A stretch of DNA of 64,000 bases, taken from positions 372,001-436,000 of the forward strand of contig JACAAK010000006.1 in the NCBI GenBank assembly GCA_025093985.1. The letters run 5' to 3'. Of the stretch, positions 50,507 through 62,650 are shown piece by piece. The position numbers were made by a program, and so were the translations under genes. Every line of letters begins with the position of its first letter. Positions within the stretch are counted from its first letter, which is position 1. The stretch is from Calvatia gigantea (Eukaryota > Basidiomycota > Agaricomycetes > Agaricales > Lycoperdaceae). The notes below the pieces were generated by a model. That model ran no database searches, was not told the DNA's origin, and worked only from the letters and a program-made list of their open reading frames with translations.

Positions 50507-52628
50507 GTGGTCTTGGCGGCAAGTCATGTCATGAGTGACGATCCTCGGCGGGCGTTCATGTTTGGCGTAGGTTCCCAAATACATTTGACCTACATTCAGC
50601 ATGCTAATGTGCCACCAGATTACGATTGAGAACACTATGTTGTCGCTATGGTACTTCTCTCGTTCCCATTCAACCAAATCGGAGGCATTTGACTTCGGCA
50701 AGGCAAGTTGTAATTTGTTATCCCTGTGCTAATACGATGCTTCATGCATTTAACAGGATCCGCAATTGCTAATATCAATTTTCCTCTCGTTTCTGTTCGG
50801 GACCGAAGAGAGACTCGGATATGACCCAGCTGTTCGCCGCTGCACCGGAACTCCCGTCTGTTATGAATATGAAACTTCCGGAAAAGATGGTACGCATTAC
50901 TACAGGACTCGGGGTGTGTTGTCGAATCACCGACCCTTCCGGATCACCGGTCGTGCAACGCGCGTTTGGAGAGCAGTGCAAATCTCTGGGTTCGGTGCTG
51001 AAATCGTTTCTGGAAAGGAAGTTGCTCTTAAGGATGTCTGGCTGGATAATGGTTCACTCACAGAAGGCTCAATTCAACGAGAGATCTTTAAGGCGGTTGA
51101 TTCCGAGCGTCAGAAATATGAAGCGAAAAGGGAATCTCGCCTTGATCTCATTAAGTTGTGGCCTCCATCAATCAGAGGCACCGTCCTTGATATCATCCGC
51201 AGTGGAACCTATCGGGAATATTTTTTGGAGATCAGTTTTGATGGACAAGGGATCGCAACAAAAGATAAACCGTCGGACGCGACGCAAACACTGACCCTCT
51301 CCATACCGGACCTGATGAAGAGCATTGATTCCCGAAGCCGAGAAATCACAGACTCGGACCGGAGTCGGGGCATGGGTTTTTATATTCGTCCCTCCGACCT
51401 CAGCTCTGATGCCGCTATCGACGAGGGGGTCCATCAAAATCGACGCTATCTCCCAAAAAGGCGCTCCCATCTTATATTCAGTGACGTATGTACGGCACTT
51501 CATGATACGACTGACCTCAAAACATCATTTTTGGTACTTAATGACGCCTGGATCGGTGCGTCGGCATGAATCTTGTATTTAAGTTCTTGCTGACAATCAT
51601 AAATGCCAGCGCTTGCTGTTATGTTCGTCGCCAATTGGGTTCATCGCGACGTCAGCTCCGGGAACATCCTTTTCGTGGGTGAAGGCAAGCTCGCCCGAGG
51701 AAAGTTGAGTGATCTGGAATACGCCAAGCCATTTAGGTCTGATTCTCCTCACTCTGTGGATCCCAAAACGGTATGAAAACCCTCTAATCGTTTACACACT
51801 GTCCTGATTCCACTCCAGGGTACACCGTTTTTCATGGCATACGAGCTCTTGGTTTGCCGCCTCATCCACCTAGTTGGAATCAAGCGGCCGGCTCAGGGCT
51901 CCTCCCATCGCAACCTTGCTGTTGCCATGGACATACTAGCCACTCCAAGTCAAGAGCCGCCTTCACCCCAGGGCCCATCCCTATCTGCATCCACAGCCAC
52001 GCCTCTATACCTTCCCGGTGACTCGGCTAAACAAGGGTCTCTTTCCGAACCGTTTAAGCCAGTCATATATAATTTTCAACACGATTTAGAATCTCTGTGG
52101 TGGATCACCTTATGGATCCTTCTCGCTCGCACCGCACACGAAGCATCCCAAAAGTACGCGAAGCATGTTTATATCAACAGGCTTGGATGTCCCGAGGAAC
52201 GCGCACTCGTCTTTCTGGCTGAAGGCTACTTGGTTAACAAACTGAAGGTTGTTCTGCACCGGAACCTGACTGACTTCGTTGATATCCTGGATAAATTTCG
52301 TCTTTCATTGCTATCATCTTATCTAACTCTCGAGATGGAGGATAGAGTGGGTGATGCAAATGCATACTCCAACGTCTATTCAGACGTGATGTTTGGCTTG
52401 GTCGATTGCTTCACCGCAACATACCACATTCAAAATACTCCGAGCTTGGTCAACCTTCATCCACGACCGCCACCAATTACTCAGGCTTCCGATACTGAAC
52501 CCACAGCCAGAGAGGCTCCATCGTCAGCCTCCTCCAACCCAAGGAAACGAGGGCGTTCCAGCGACAATGGTGAAGCTGATGCCGAGCAATCCGAGTCCCC
52601 CGTAGCAAAGGTGGCTCGCGGCACATAA
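50507..52628 (+). CDS. FunK1 fungal-specific protein kinase, N terminus missing
   Basis: FunK1 kinases are a family expanded in multicellular basidiomycetes; substrates are unknown. Exons seen: 50507-50566, 50619-50702, 50757-51555, 51610-51770 and 51819-52628 (638 codons, all in phase). Motifs: DDPRRAFMFG, TIENTMLSLWYFSRSHSTKS, LLISIFLSFLFGTEERLGYD, RPFRITGRATRVWR, the Lys-bearing VALKDVWLD, ANWVHRDVSSGNIL with the catalytic Asp, the DFG-equivalent KLSDLEYAK, GTPFFMAYEL and HDLESLWWI. The tail is Ser/Pro/Arg-rich with RKRGRSS. The second visible intron has a GC donor, conserved in the remnant at 37.8-38.2 kb. The region before 50507 shows no start or further exons, so the gene may be 5' truncated or its first exons may be too diverged to see. 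The kinase core looks intact. Confidence 0.85.
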
Positions 52629-53017
52629 TAGCACGAATCTCGTAACTCATTTGAACACCAACCGCAGACCCCTGCATTACCGGCTTGCGATACCTTCAAA
52701 TGCCCTTGTCCCTTCTCCACCGCGATGGCCGCTGCCAACACTCGGCGTGTGGGCGCCTTAAGCATGTTGAACACTTCGAGAGTTGGACAAATGATCGTGC
52801 GGATGCTAGGCCCGAGACTGGAGATGGGTGCGCACTGCGGTCGGGAAATAGGGCTTGTCTCCCTTAGTCTATCTTTGTGTTGATGATATGATTGTGTATA
52901 ACGGACATGACCTACAATAGGCATGTGAGACCATGCCAAGGAAGAGACTGTCGGTGGTAAGAGAATCAGTACGGCTACGACCACGGGTGGGTCAATTCAC
53001 GTTTTGATTGCATAAAA
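52629..53017. other. Spacer between FunK1 and the F-box pseudogene
   Basis: Non-coding. Patches (for example ACGAATCTCG and TAGTCTATCTTT) match the corresponding spacer of unit 2 at about 58995-59210. Confidence 0.5.
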
Positions 53018-54233
53018 ATGCACAGTTTCTTCAAGTCGACTGAGATGTCCACGCCGGAAGCTTTTCAGTGTTTTTACCCATCTCCAATTTCTGAAACCTC
53101 ACGAACAAAGCATAACTGTCTCTCTATTCCTGAAATCGCGCGCATAATCGGCGACGAGATCCACAACGAAAAAAACCCTCATCCCCACGAGTTGTTGAAT
53201 TTCGCGCTTGTCTCTCATGACAGAAGTGCGACTGCCCTGGACTGTCTCTGGCGGAAAGTCCTTGGCGTCGATCGGCTTATTCGGTGCATGCCAGATGATC
53301 TGTGAAGCCTTGAACAGGCTAATTTGGAAGGCCGGGAGTTTGGCGCAAGAGAAAAACGGCTCGTGCGTGATTAACCCTTCGAATCATGTCTCTGTTACTC
53401 ACGCTTTTCCTAGACGTTGAAGAGACCACTGACGATTTCAGATTTGGATGTTTTCAATAATTATCCACCGCGTGTCCAGACATTGGTCAATAATGAATCG
53501 ATTATGGTTCCTCTACACATCTACCAAACCTTGTCATCATTCTGCCGTCCTCCATCCCTACTTAACCCCCACAGGGTCTTAGAATTTACCTGGATCCCCA
53601 ATACCCTCACAATTGAAAGTGCATGTCTCCTATTCCTCTGCTCATTTTTTACTACTCAGCTTCAGGACCTGCGACTCCTTGAGGTCAGTATTTCCCTCTC
53701 TGTGCTTCTCCGCATCCTCCAGAAGACACCGACGAATTTTTCACCAAACTTCAACTCACCTTCGCTGAGGAAGAGGAAGAGGAAGATGACGCTGTTCTCC
53801 CGGGGACAATCGGAGATTCTGCTTCGCTGCAAGAGTGGCATCACAAGTTATGTATCCTTACCATCGACGATATCACGCTCAACGGCCCCTTCTCCCTCGC
53901 CACATGGCCAGAGTTGAAGGAGTTGAATATTCGTCGTGCTTGTCATCTATGGGAATTGCCACCCTCGGGGGTTGAAAGTCAGTTGGAATTGTTAAGCAGG
54001 CCTCGATGCCTCAAATTGTCAATGATCTCTTTCCTGCCTTCCAATTTATAAGAATTAAAATCTCCCACAACCGGGCGCCTGCCCCAACTGCCGCCAACTC
54101 TTCCACTATCCTTCGCAACGCCAAAATTTCGGAAATCCCGCTAAGCTTTTATTTATCATTCAAATGGCATCGGCGGGCTACAAGACTTGTTCCGGGCAAT
54201 TGCAGGTCACCGCGATCATGCTTCGCTCGGTAA
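53018..54233 (+). pseudogene. F-box protein pseudogene (unit 1)
   Basis: Decayed copy of the gene at 59403-61228. The F-box region CLSIPEIARIIGDEI, LLNFALVSHD and LDCLWRKVLGVDRLIRCMP is present. The Trp codon after CMPDDL has become TGA near 53303. The intron at 53363-53413 is kept and leads into TLKRPLTISDLDVF and VYQTL-like HIYQTLSSFCRPP. Further shifts follow at about 53750 (before EEEEEDDAVLPG) and about 54005 (between VESQLELL and IVNDLFPAFQ). The last part stops at 54233, leaving out roughly the C-terminal half of the intact paralogue. It cannot make a full protein. Confidence 0.85.
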
Positions 54234-54460
54234 GGATAATAATGCGAATGCGGGAAGGGTTTCTGGCTTTACACGGTCAATGGTTGACGCAAGGCCACCA
54301 GTAATGCAGTTCGAGCTTGTATTCAAACGTAACGAAACTGCGCCTTAATCAGGTAAAACTACGAAAGGGCTACATAAGACAACGCCCATTAGACTACAAA
54401 GGGACCACCAAAACTGCCTACTAATCGTTTGCTAAAACCTCTGGGTTTCCGCTTGCTTGG

Positions 54461-55679
54461 TCAAGACCTTTCACTCGCTATGCTCAACCTTTTGGGCTCA
54501 ACGAGGGTACTACCGCCTTTTGAAACAGGCTGCGAAACACTGGTGTGGGGTGGAGAACTGGCGAATTGGATATTAGATATTGCGGGTGCTTCTTCATCTT
54601 CATGGTAGTATGCGTCCACCATAATTCTGTGCGCACGGCAAGCCAAGCATGCAGCAAGCGAGGTGGCAGAAATCGAAGTCAATACTCGATGCGTGGGGGG
54701 GATGATAGGACTGAACGAGATTCCTGCACTGAGGACGCAAAGACAGAGGGTGGCACTGTTGATTTGAGTTAGGACATGAAAGGCGATTGACATTGGAGAA
54801 CATCACTGACAGATAATACTGTTGACCACCCTTAAGAATAGCCTTCGAGAACACAGGCAGAGTACTTGTTGAGAACCAAGAACGCGCCCAGCCAAATTTA
54901 CGCCCTGGCAGCCGGTTATACTGGAATGCAATCTTATAGGAGATCGCGAAGAAAACAAGGGTGTCGAAAAGTGGTGGCATGAAGTTAGAAATGGGAACAT
55001 AGATCTCCGTCTTGTACACTCCGCAGTATCCTGCTCCGGGAACAGCTTCTGAACTTGTCCCGGGAATAAACAGGATGACTAAGCTGCTTGTCGCAGCCCA
55101 TAATGCCGCAAAGGACCAGTAAACCAGCCGGTTACCACTGTAAACTGCTTGCACTCTTCGCAAGAATAAGAACGAAGTAGCGGCCATGGTAAGGAGACAG
55201 AAAATTCCCGAGGCTACTTGAACTGGGCGGCAATTCGGGATCGGAATTGCTGAAGGTCGATCAGTCCTCCATGTCTGTCCCAATGAAAGGATATCTGGAC
55301 TACGCACTGAACATGGCAACCAACAGGCCAAGATAGATAAGAGCAAGGAACCTGTCCAGTTTCGTCAATTTTTATGCATAACCGGATTTGTCTGGTCAGC
55401 TTTACCTCACGGAAGCGAAGCATATTGTAGTGAACAACCCATTGCATCGTTTGATAATCCTGATATCTTCAGGGATAAATGACAGAATATCGCCTGCAAC
55501 AAGCTACAAGTAGACCAGCACATTAACTAAGGGATGCTATAAGAATAGATTCTTGCACTTACACCGAGTTCAAAGATATAGAGGTTCCTCGCCGCCTCGA
55601 ATTGCTTTACTTCGTCCGGTGGGAAGTAGTTTAAGTAGACAATAGGGTTGACTATTGCGCCTTCGGTTTCGTCGGACAT
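54461..55679 (-). CDS. Multi-pass membrane protein, copy B
   Basis: Second paralogue of the seven-helix family. Exons 55679-55563, 55503-55406, 55351-55308, 55249-54811 and 54755-54461 give 330 residues, fully in frame with GT-AG introns of 54-59 bases. Seen: YLNYFPPDEVKQFEAARNLY, GDILSFIPEDIRIIKRC, FCLLTMAATSFLFLRRV, SLVILFIPGTSSEAVPG, FDTLVFFAISYKIAFQYN, TLPVFSKAILKGGQQYYL, then TLCLCVLSAGISFSPIIPP and CLACRAHRIMVDAYYHEDEE. The C-terminal 50 residues are polar and presumably cytosolic. The pattern of helices suggests a plasma- or organelle-membrane protein, possibly receptor-like; no ligand or partner can be named. Located in duplication unit 1. Confidence 0.88.
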
Positions 55680-58448
55680 GAAGGTAAGCTATCAATATAA
55701 CAAGGCTTAGAGTGCTTCGCCATTTGTTCAAGCTTTATATACCCAACGGACTACTTATTTTTATTCATTGCAGTGACCAACCAAGCTTCCACGTCTCACG
55801 CCTCACGACCTTCTCATCAATGGACATCTCATCAAGTCTCCCAGGGATATCAATCATCTCAAGTTTATATTTTCGGTAAGCTGGGTTGGGGCGAGATGGT
55901 CCACACCACCTTACTTGTTGCTCAGCTGTTGAATTCAATTCAGCGAAAATGCAACCCTACTTAATCACAGAGGGTACTTCAGTCTTCAGAACCAGGTCGG
56001 GTTTGCCAGCGACTTTCCTTCTTGCTCATAGATATGCAGGAAATGGCGCCCATGAACTGCACTTGTGATATATTGATGACTTTTGCCCTTCTTGATGCAT
56101 CGACTGACGTGAGGAGCTGAGATCATTAAGGGCAGAGAAAATATATCGGTTAACGGAAGTGGCAAAAAAAGCAATCAAATAGAAGCTTGGCAAAATGTTA
56201 ACCCAGTCGAGTCTGTGGTGGTCGCATGTCCTCCCTCCCAACACGTACTCAAGTACTCACCAACTGTTCCAGACCATCGCTCTCGCACTCTTGTCACCTT
56301 GTAATCATGTTTCACCACAATTAGAGAGCGTACTGCCACCTCCTGACCAGTCAATTCCCCTTTCCATGAGAATCCCGGATTGATTGCCCGTTTCCTCTAT
56401 TCTGAGTGCACCTGTCCAAATAGAACCCGAAGAATGATGGACCAACCTCCCACAACAATGACACAAGTACTGTATCCATCCACCCATTCGACACAGGACT
56501 CCTGGTTGGCATCGGAGCAGCCACAGGGAACCGTGCATGGGAAACTGGCAAGTGGCCTGTGGGGACCGGATACCATCTAGCGTCATAAACTCTGCCCGCC
56601 TTCCTCTTCCCTGCTAAAGTAACATTCGCCAGCTCCGCTACTCATCACTTAACGCCATTGGACTATGCATTCCATCCCTCGGGGATGGATCTCAGTTTTT
56701 GTTGATGATGGGTGACCCCATATATACTATCCTCGTTCTTCCGACTTCTGGTTCTCAATATTAAAAAATCTTGTACTCGATTCTCAAATCCATGCGATTA
56801 CCATGGTCGGTATCTGAGAGATAGGGTTGACTTTCTATTGTTGCAATTCAAATTTGTACATTTTTCATTATTTCCTTCGCCTTGTGAACCTTTGCTCAAA
56901 TTTTCAGCAATTAACTGCCTATGCAATGACCACCTCAGTTGTCACACAAACCAATGTCTCGGGTACGACGGATATAAGCTTTTGTCCTCTATTTACTGTG
57001 CTCTTCAACTGTCAATTTATCTCTTAAAACTTTAACTCCTATTCCCCAATTTCCGACTCCCCGCGCAAATTCTACCACTCACGACACCAGACGGACAATT
57101 GCACACCATGCCCGTAACCTCGAGTTGCCTCTTTATGGGCGCTCCGATTGGTGGTCACTGTTGGAGGTCGTGAGTTTCACATAGCCGTAGGACTTGCCCA
57201 GACTTGGAGATCCGTCACTGGTGGGTTCAGGGCCGTTTTTGAATCGGAAGCGCTTTGGGACATTGGGTATAGCCGCCATGTAAATGTCCCCAAGGCCTGA
57301 CATTTTTAGAGACGGGGATAAGCGCTTCTCACATCCGCTGGCATCTGATCCCTACCACGTTGGGTATTGATAAAGTTGTTCTACGGATTCTGGTCGGCTC
57401 TTCCCAATCATACCGCTCGGTGTCAAACGAGTGAACCGCCATTTCATCAATGAACCAATCAATGAACATTGATATTGACCAGGAACAGAATCAAAGTTCA
57501 GGTAGATCACAACTTGCCAGGAACTAACCAAGAGACGGAAGGATTTCTACGAAATTCTACTTTGCGCACGTTTCGCCTCTCCGACACCTTCTCATAGCAC
57601 CATGCTGACAACCACAACCTTCAAATACACATAAACTAGGTCCCACCCCCTTCACATTTGGAATCGTCCAACGGCCTGCATAGCATCCATACCAGCGAGG
57701 GAGGTCTCTGGGTGTTCACGATCGGCAACTCGCATCAAGTGTTTGTATCGATGCATTTCATTGTGATGTCAACGAGCTGCGAAATATGTTATGCCTCCGT
57801 GGGGGTGTGTTCTGGGACATTGGACCCAAATCAGACACGTAGACGTACCTGGGAGTAAACAAAGATAGTCCATGGGGGGAAGGTACCATGATGCGGACAA
57901 CAACACAAGAGGAGTTGGCATGGATTGGTAGTCTGCCACTAGGGAGGAACGAGTGACGGCAGCATCTTTGTAGGTACAGTCACAGGCACGTCGGACCAGT
58001 TCCTTCCGGATGTCTTCATGTTCAATGTAAAACGCAAGAAAGGCCTTGACATGTCGCATAGAATCGGTCTAGCCGTTCGGTAGGATCTTTGCCTACCACT
58101 TGCTTGCGTAGATAGGGGGTGCTCAATAACACATATATTAACTGGAATGATGAACGTGAGGGTTACATGGAGTGGAAAGAGCGGTTTAGAGTAGATGCAT
58201 GTCCATCACGACGCCGGGACAAGGCTCGTGGAGTCGGTCCTGTCGCCACTTGCACAGGCTGGCTGTGCAGCGTGATGAAGAATTTGGGCGTGGCGAGCGG
58301 GTAAACGGAGATGAATGGTAAGCGACCGCCGGTCTCGGTGTGACTGTGACTGTACCTTCATCAGCCCCCCACGTGATAAGTCCTTCGACTTGGCTTTCTC
58401 CCAACACCCAACACAGATTCTTTATCACTCGGGCTAAGTCAGAAAAAG
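55680..58448. other. 2.8-kb stretch with no recognisable gene
   Basis: The first ~170 bases match the 5' flank of copy C (63850-64000), including the TTATTTTTATTC element and the TCTCATCAA...CAAGTCTCCCAG stretch. The rest, between the two duplication units, has only short unrelated open frames. Confidence 0.5.
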
Positions 58449-59140
58449 TTGGAGGGCTCATTCGGGCCCGTTGAAATCGACGCTATCTCTCGAGAGGGCG
58501 CGATCATCTCATATTCAATAGTATACGTTCAGCACTTCATGATACGGCCGACTTTAAAGCATCATTTTCGGTGCTTAATGGCACCTGGACTGGTGCGTCG
58601 GGGTATCTGTTGCATATGGTGTCTTGCCGACAAAATTCAAATGCCAGCACTCGTCGTGTTGTTCGTCGCCAATTGGGTTCATCGCGGCATCAGTTCCGTG
58701 AACATTCTCTCCATGGGTGAGGATAGGCATGCTCGAAGGAATTGAATGATAGAATGGGTGGTGCGCACGCATATTCCGACATCTTTTCAGACGTGACGTA
58801 AGGCTCGGTTTCATACTACATTTAAAATCCTCTGAACTTGCTTGATTATTGTCCACGACCACCACCATTTACAGGGGCTTCCAACACCCGGCCTACAGCA
58901 AGAGGAACTCCATCAGCAGCCGCACCAGCCCAGGGAAACGAGGGCATTCCACAACTAAGCTCCTCTGATCAAAGGCGGCCCGCACCGCAGACTGGTACGA
59001 ATCTCGCAACCCACCTGTCCGTTGACCACAGACTTCTGTGTTACGGATTCTGGCACCTTTCTTTTGAACCCCTTTACCTCTACCCTGTAGTGATAACCGC
59101 CACCAATGTTCAGCGCGTTAGGAATCGGGAATTGGACCAT
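58449..59140 (+). pseudogene. FunK1 kinase remnant (unit 2)
   Basis: Corresponds to 51426-51710 joined directly to about 52340-52640 of the intact gene, so an internal piece of roughly 630 bases is deleted near 58744. The remaining core reads FVANWVHRGISSVNIL: the catalytic Asp of HRD is Gly and the following SSGN is SSVN. The DFG-equivalent, the activation segment and most of the C-lobe are gone. The tail RPPPFTGASNTRPTARGTPS matches the intact RPPPITQASDTEPTAREAPS. The exon before it has lost its frame. It is dead as a kinase. Confidence 0.85.
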
Positions 59141-59402
59141 TGATCGTACGAATCCGGGGATGGGTATGAACGCTTGGGATACGATTTGTTGCCTCTAGTC
59201 TATCTTTCTGGTGGTGATATGTTTGTGCAGAATGGATGTGATGTGAGACCAGGATGCCAGGAGGAGGCTGTTGCGTCAATTGACGTCGTAATTACATAAA
59301 ACGCACGGTTCTTCGAGCCAACTGAAATGCTGATACCCGCTTTAGTGCCGTAAAATTTTCAGCGTTTTCGTCCCGACGCCAGTTTCTTGAACCCCACGAG
59401 CA

Positions 59403-61228
59403 ATGCATCACTGTCTCTCCATCCCCGAAATCATGCACATAATCTGTGACGAGTTCTATGACGAGGAATATCCTGACCTCCCCGAGTTATTAAATCTCGC
59501 GCTTGTCTCTCAAGACTGGAGTGTAGTTGCTCTTGACTGTCTATGGCAGAAGGTCTCTGGCCTGGGCCATCTTATTCGGTGCATGCCAGAGGACTTATGG
59601 AGCCTCGAAAGCCTCGAATTGGAAAACCAGGGATCTAGTGCGTCAGGAGAACGGGTTCTGGTGCGTGTGACCTTTTGAACTGTCTCCTTTACTCAAACCT
59701 TCCGCAGACATTGAGCAGGCCGCTGGAAGCTTCGGATCTGGAAATTTTTGAAAAATATGCACGACGTGTACGGACCTTCATCTATGATAACTTCACCATC
59801 ATGGTTCCCCCCGCTGTCTATCAAACACTATCACTGTCCTGCCGTCTTCCACTCCTACCCAACCTCCAGATCCTCGATTGGGCCGGTGATAGGATCTTTG
59901 GGAATGGTGGCGAATATCTCCCATTTATCCGCTTATTCTTGAGTCCTCAGCTCAAGAGTTTGCGGCTCGAGCATAATATTTCCTGGCCTGGGTACCTTCA
60001 CGTCCTTCAGGCAATACCAACAAACTTTTCGCCAAATGTCTCTCGTCTGGAAATCACCTTCTATGGAGGGAAAGACAATGAGACTGCTTTCCCGAGTGCA
60101 ATTGCGAACTTCTCAGCTACATTACACAAGTGGCATCATTTATCCAGTCTTGTCACTGGGGATGTCACGCTCGATGGTCTCTTCTCTCTCGCCACAATGC
60201 CAAGATTGAGGAAGTTAGAGATTTGCGGAGCTTGTCGTCTATGGCAACTGCCGCACCCAGAAGCTGAAAGCCAGACAAGCTTGTTAAACAGACTCCAGCA
60301 CCTCGATGATCCCTTCCCTGCCCTCAAATCGATAACAATCAAGACTCCCTTCGACGACTCAGGGCCTGTCTCGATCGTCACCAAATTCTTCGCTATCCTT
60401 CGCAATGCCAAAGTTTCTAAAATTTCCCTTGTCTTCTGTCATCTAAAAGATGCCAATGGATTGCCAGACCTATTCCGGGCGATTGCGGACCACTGTGACC
60501 ATGCTTCGCTCAAATGGTTCAGACTGCAGCTGAGCTCAGTCCCCGACCTCCCATTTTCCACTATTCGGCCCCTTCTCCACTTTTCCGCACTTCGATCGGT
60601 GTATGTGGATGCTCATCGAGTCCGTTACGGCACAACATTTTCCGTGGATGACATGGCTCAGCTGGTGTCATCTTGGCCTGATATCTGCATACTATGGATT
60701 GTGCCCTATGCAAGGAAGCCGTCGGATACCACTCTTCTGGCCTTTCTCCCTCTCACCCGATCTGCGAAACTCCGACACCTTAGTCTCTCACTGAACGCAT
60801 CAGATGCGGCTGCACGGAAAGCATTACGCGAAAGCTTCCCTGAAAGCTATAAAGGGTTGCGAAATTATTCCCTCAGGACACTTGAGGTGGGGCGGTCTCC
60901 AGTTTCGCACAAAGAATTTGTTGCGAAATTTTTCTCTGAGATTTTTGCAAATCTCGATGATATTGCAGCATCATACCAGTCTCAACCGACAACCGAAGAT
61001 TCAAAACGATGGTACTCTATCTCCAAGGTTCTCCTGCCCTTGTTGAGTGACGTGCGTAGAAGAGAACGTGAGATCCTTGGGATCCAAGAAGTGCGAGCTG
61101 CTGCATTGGAGAATACTGCAAGGTGGTTTTTCGAAGGGGCGGAAGAGGAGGATGGTGATTGGTCTAATCCGGATTGTTTTGGATACCCTCGTCCACACGA
61201 AATTGATTGGGATTGGGGAGAGGATTGA
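59403..61228 (+). CDS. F-box protein with leucine-rich C-terminal region
   Basis: Two exons (59403-59660 and 59708-61228; the intron is 47 bases) give 592 residues, intact. F-box proteins link targets to SCF ubiquitin ligases through Skp1. Seen: the F-box at residues about 3-45 (CLSIPEIMHIICDEF, LLNLALVSQDWSVVALDCLW), then a long region with leucine-rich spacing: LLPNLQILDW, LSPQLKSLRLEHN, TMPRLRKLEICGACRLW, LRNAKVSKISLVFCHL, LHFSALRSVYVDAHRV and AKLRHLSLSLNAS. The end is acidic, closing with DWDWGED. The N-terminal ATG at 59403 begins directly before the F-box; no earlier in-frame ATG is usable. The paralogue in unit 1 is a pseudogene, so this is the only functional copy of the pair. Confidence 0.88.
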
Positions 61229-61701
61229 TTCCTGCCGAACTTTGGGTTCTTCGGGCGTCTTATGTAGATTTTGCCGTATTGAATATTTCCTGTATCTTGA
61301 GTGTACACTGTAGAAAAATGTCATTCAACCCTTTGGGCGAACGTTTCGAAATTCTTTGTTTATAACCATGGCATCAGGCATACTGACCGTTACAACCTAT
61401 TCACCAGCTACATAGCTACTGGACTTCAGTGGGTATTACGCGGGCAGGGGAAAACACAACTAACTTACTCAGGATAACAAATACAGAGCACCATGCTACG
61501 AGGGTGACTCCTTGCTCACACCAGGCTCATTACGACGAAGAGAATTCGAGGCAGTGAGGTCCGCTCTGCGTCAGCAATGACATTCAGTGTATTGCGCAAC
61601 TCCTGCATCAAACCAGGTGTTAGCTGCACCAATCCGTCGGAAGTGACCTAACAATATTTTGCTGGTCTGCGAGGTTCCGTCCCCGATTAACATATTAGAT
61701 A
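61229..61701. other. 3' flank of the F-box gene, nothing else seen
   Basis: No coding signal I can support. Confidence 0.4.
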
Positions 61702-62063
61702 CTAATGCGAGACGTGGAGGTGCACCCAGTCTTGGATGGTTCGCAGAGCGGTCGTCTCCCGGATCTCGTCCACGCCTTCCTTAAAACCTTCCTTAATCAT
61801 TGAATGTGACACCTTCAGGAACTCGGCTTACATTTCTCGGAAGCGTGAGATCTCCTGTGTGAAGTTCACGACGGGAATATATGTAACTCATGAAATCGTC
61901 CAACATGACATCCTCCTTATTAGCTATTTTCCGGTAACAATGGTACCGCGAATACGGGAAGAGTTTCCTGTCCGTACTGAATCCTTCATGATCGTTGGCC
62001 ACCCAGTCGAACGAGTGTGTTTGGATAGCTCTCAATCGTGGAACGTCACCTGCTTCCCGCGCT
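61702..62063 (-). pseudogene. Unrecognised 3' exon with one frame break
   Basis: The minus strand reads as a long protein-like exon after an acceptor TCCTAG: REAGDVPRLRAIQTHSFDWV, then LFPYSRYHCYRKIANKED, DDFMSYIYSRREL, TLPRNVSRVPEGVTF, one extra base at about 61795-61805, and then MIKEGFKEGVDEIRETTALR and QDWVHLHVSH to a stop. Composition and residue pattern look like a real enzyme-like protein, but I do not recognise the family. Upstream exons may include the segment at about 62140-62244 (IYGTPYMATNITIASGV), but I could not join them. It lies between the F-box and membrane protein genes of unit 2 and has no counterpart in unit 1. Confidence 0.4.
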
Positions 62064-62650
62064 CTAGGAGAAGAGGGTTACTGAAGGAACACCCAATGTA
62101 GATGTGGAAGGGCTGAAGTCTGAGACAAGAACTTGCGTGGCCGCTGAGAAAGACGGTTGACACGGGTGAGGGAGGAGGGAGGGTGACACCAGAAGCGATT
62201 GTTATGTTGGTAGCCATGTATGGGGTGCCGTAGATAGTTTCCACGAAATCGGACCAGGTGGACCAGCTTTAGAGAAAAATTGTGCGCGTTGTCGGAATCG
62301 AGAGGGATGGCTTGGCCATCCCTTGAAGAGAAAATTAATAGACCTCGTGAGACCAGACGGCCAAACTATGAGCCTCTGGCTTAGGCGATGAGAAAAAGGT
62401 TTGATGTTTGGCACCTTTCCCACAATATGTGAAAAAATCACTCATTTGCACGGTCAACGATCGTTGCAGGACTGTCAGTAAGCTTGTGCCTAAGGCTACG
62501 AAGCTACCTTACGTATGTATGTCTACGATTAGGAGTATACAAGACAACACCCGTCGGACGACAAGCCTGAGGATAACCAACTACCTGTTCGTCAATTGGG
62601 AAAATCCCCAGATTTCCATTTGCCCGGTCAAGACCTCCAACTCACTATGC
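62064..62650. other. Unresolved stretch upstream of the unknown exon
   Basis: May hold 5' exons of the gene at 61702-62063; no joins could be supported. Its right end is the 3' flank of membrane protein copy C. Confidence 0.35.

Larger units (their letters stand above)
51426..55850. repeat. Segmental duplication, unit 1
   Basis: Contains the FunK1 3' half, an F-box pseudogene and membrane protein copy B. It is collinear with unit 2 (58462-64000): the coding segments, the FunK1 3' flank and the 5' flank of the membrane protein gene all match in the same order and orientation. The left boundary of similarity is sharp, near 51426/58462. Confidence 0.8.

Noticed and set aside
50821..51503. Frames of 157 and 111 codons inside the FunK1 locus
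   Set aside because: Shadows of the FunK1 exon at 50757-51555 in other frames.
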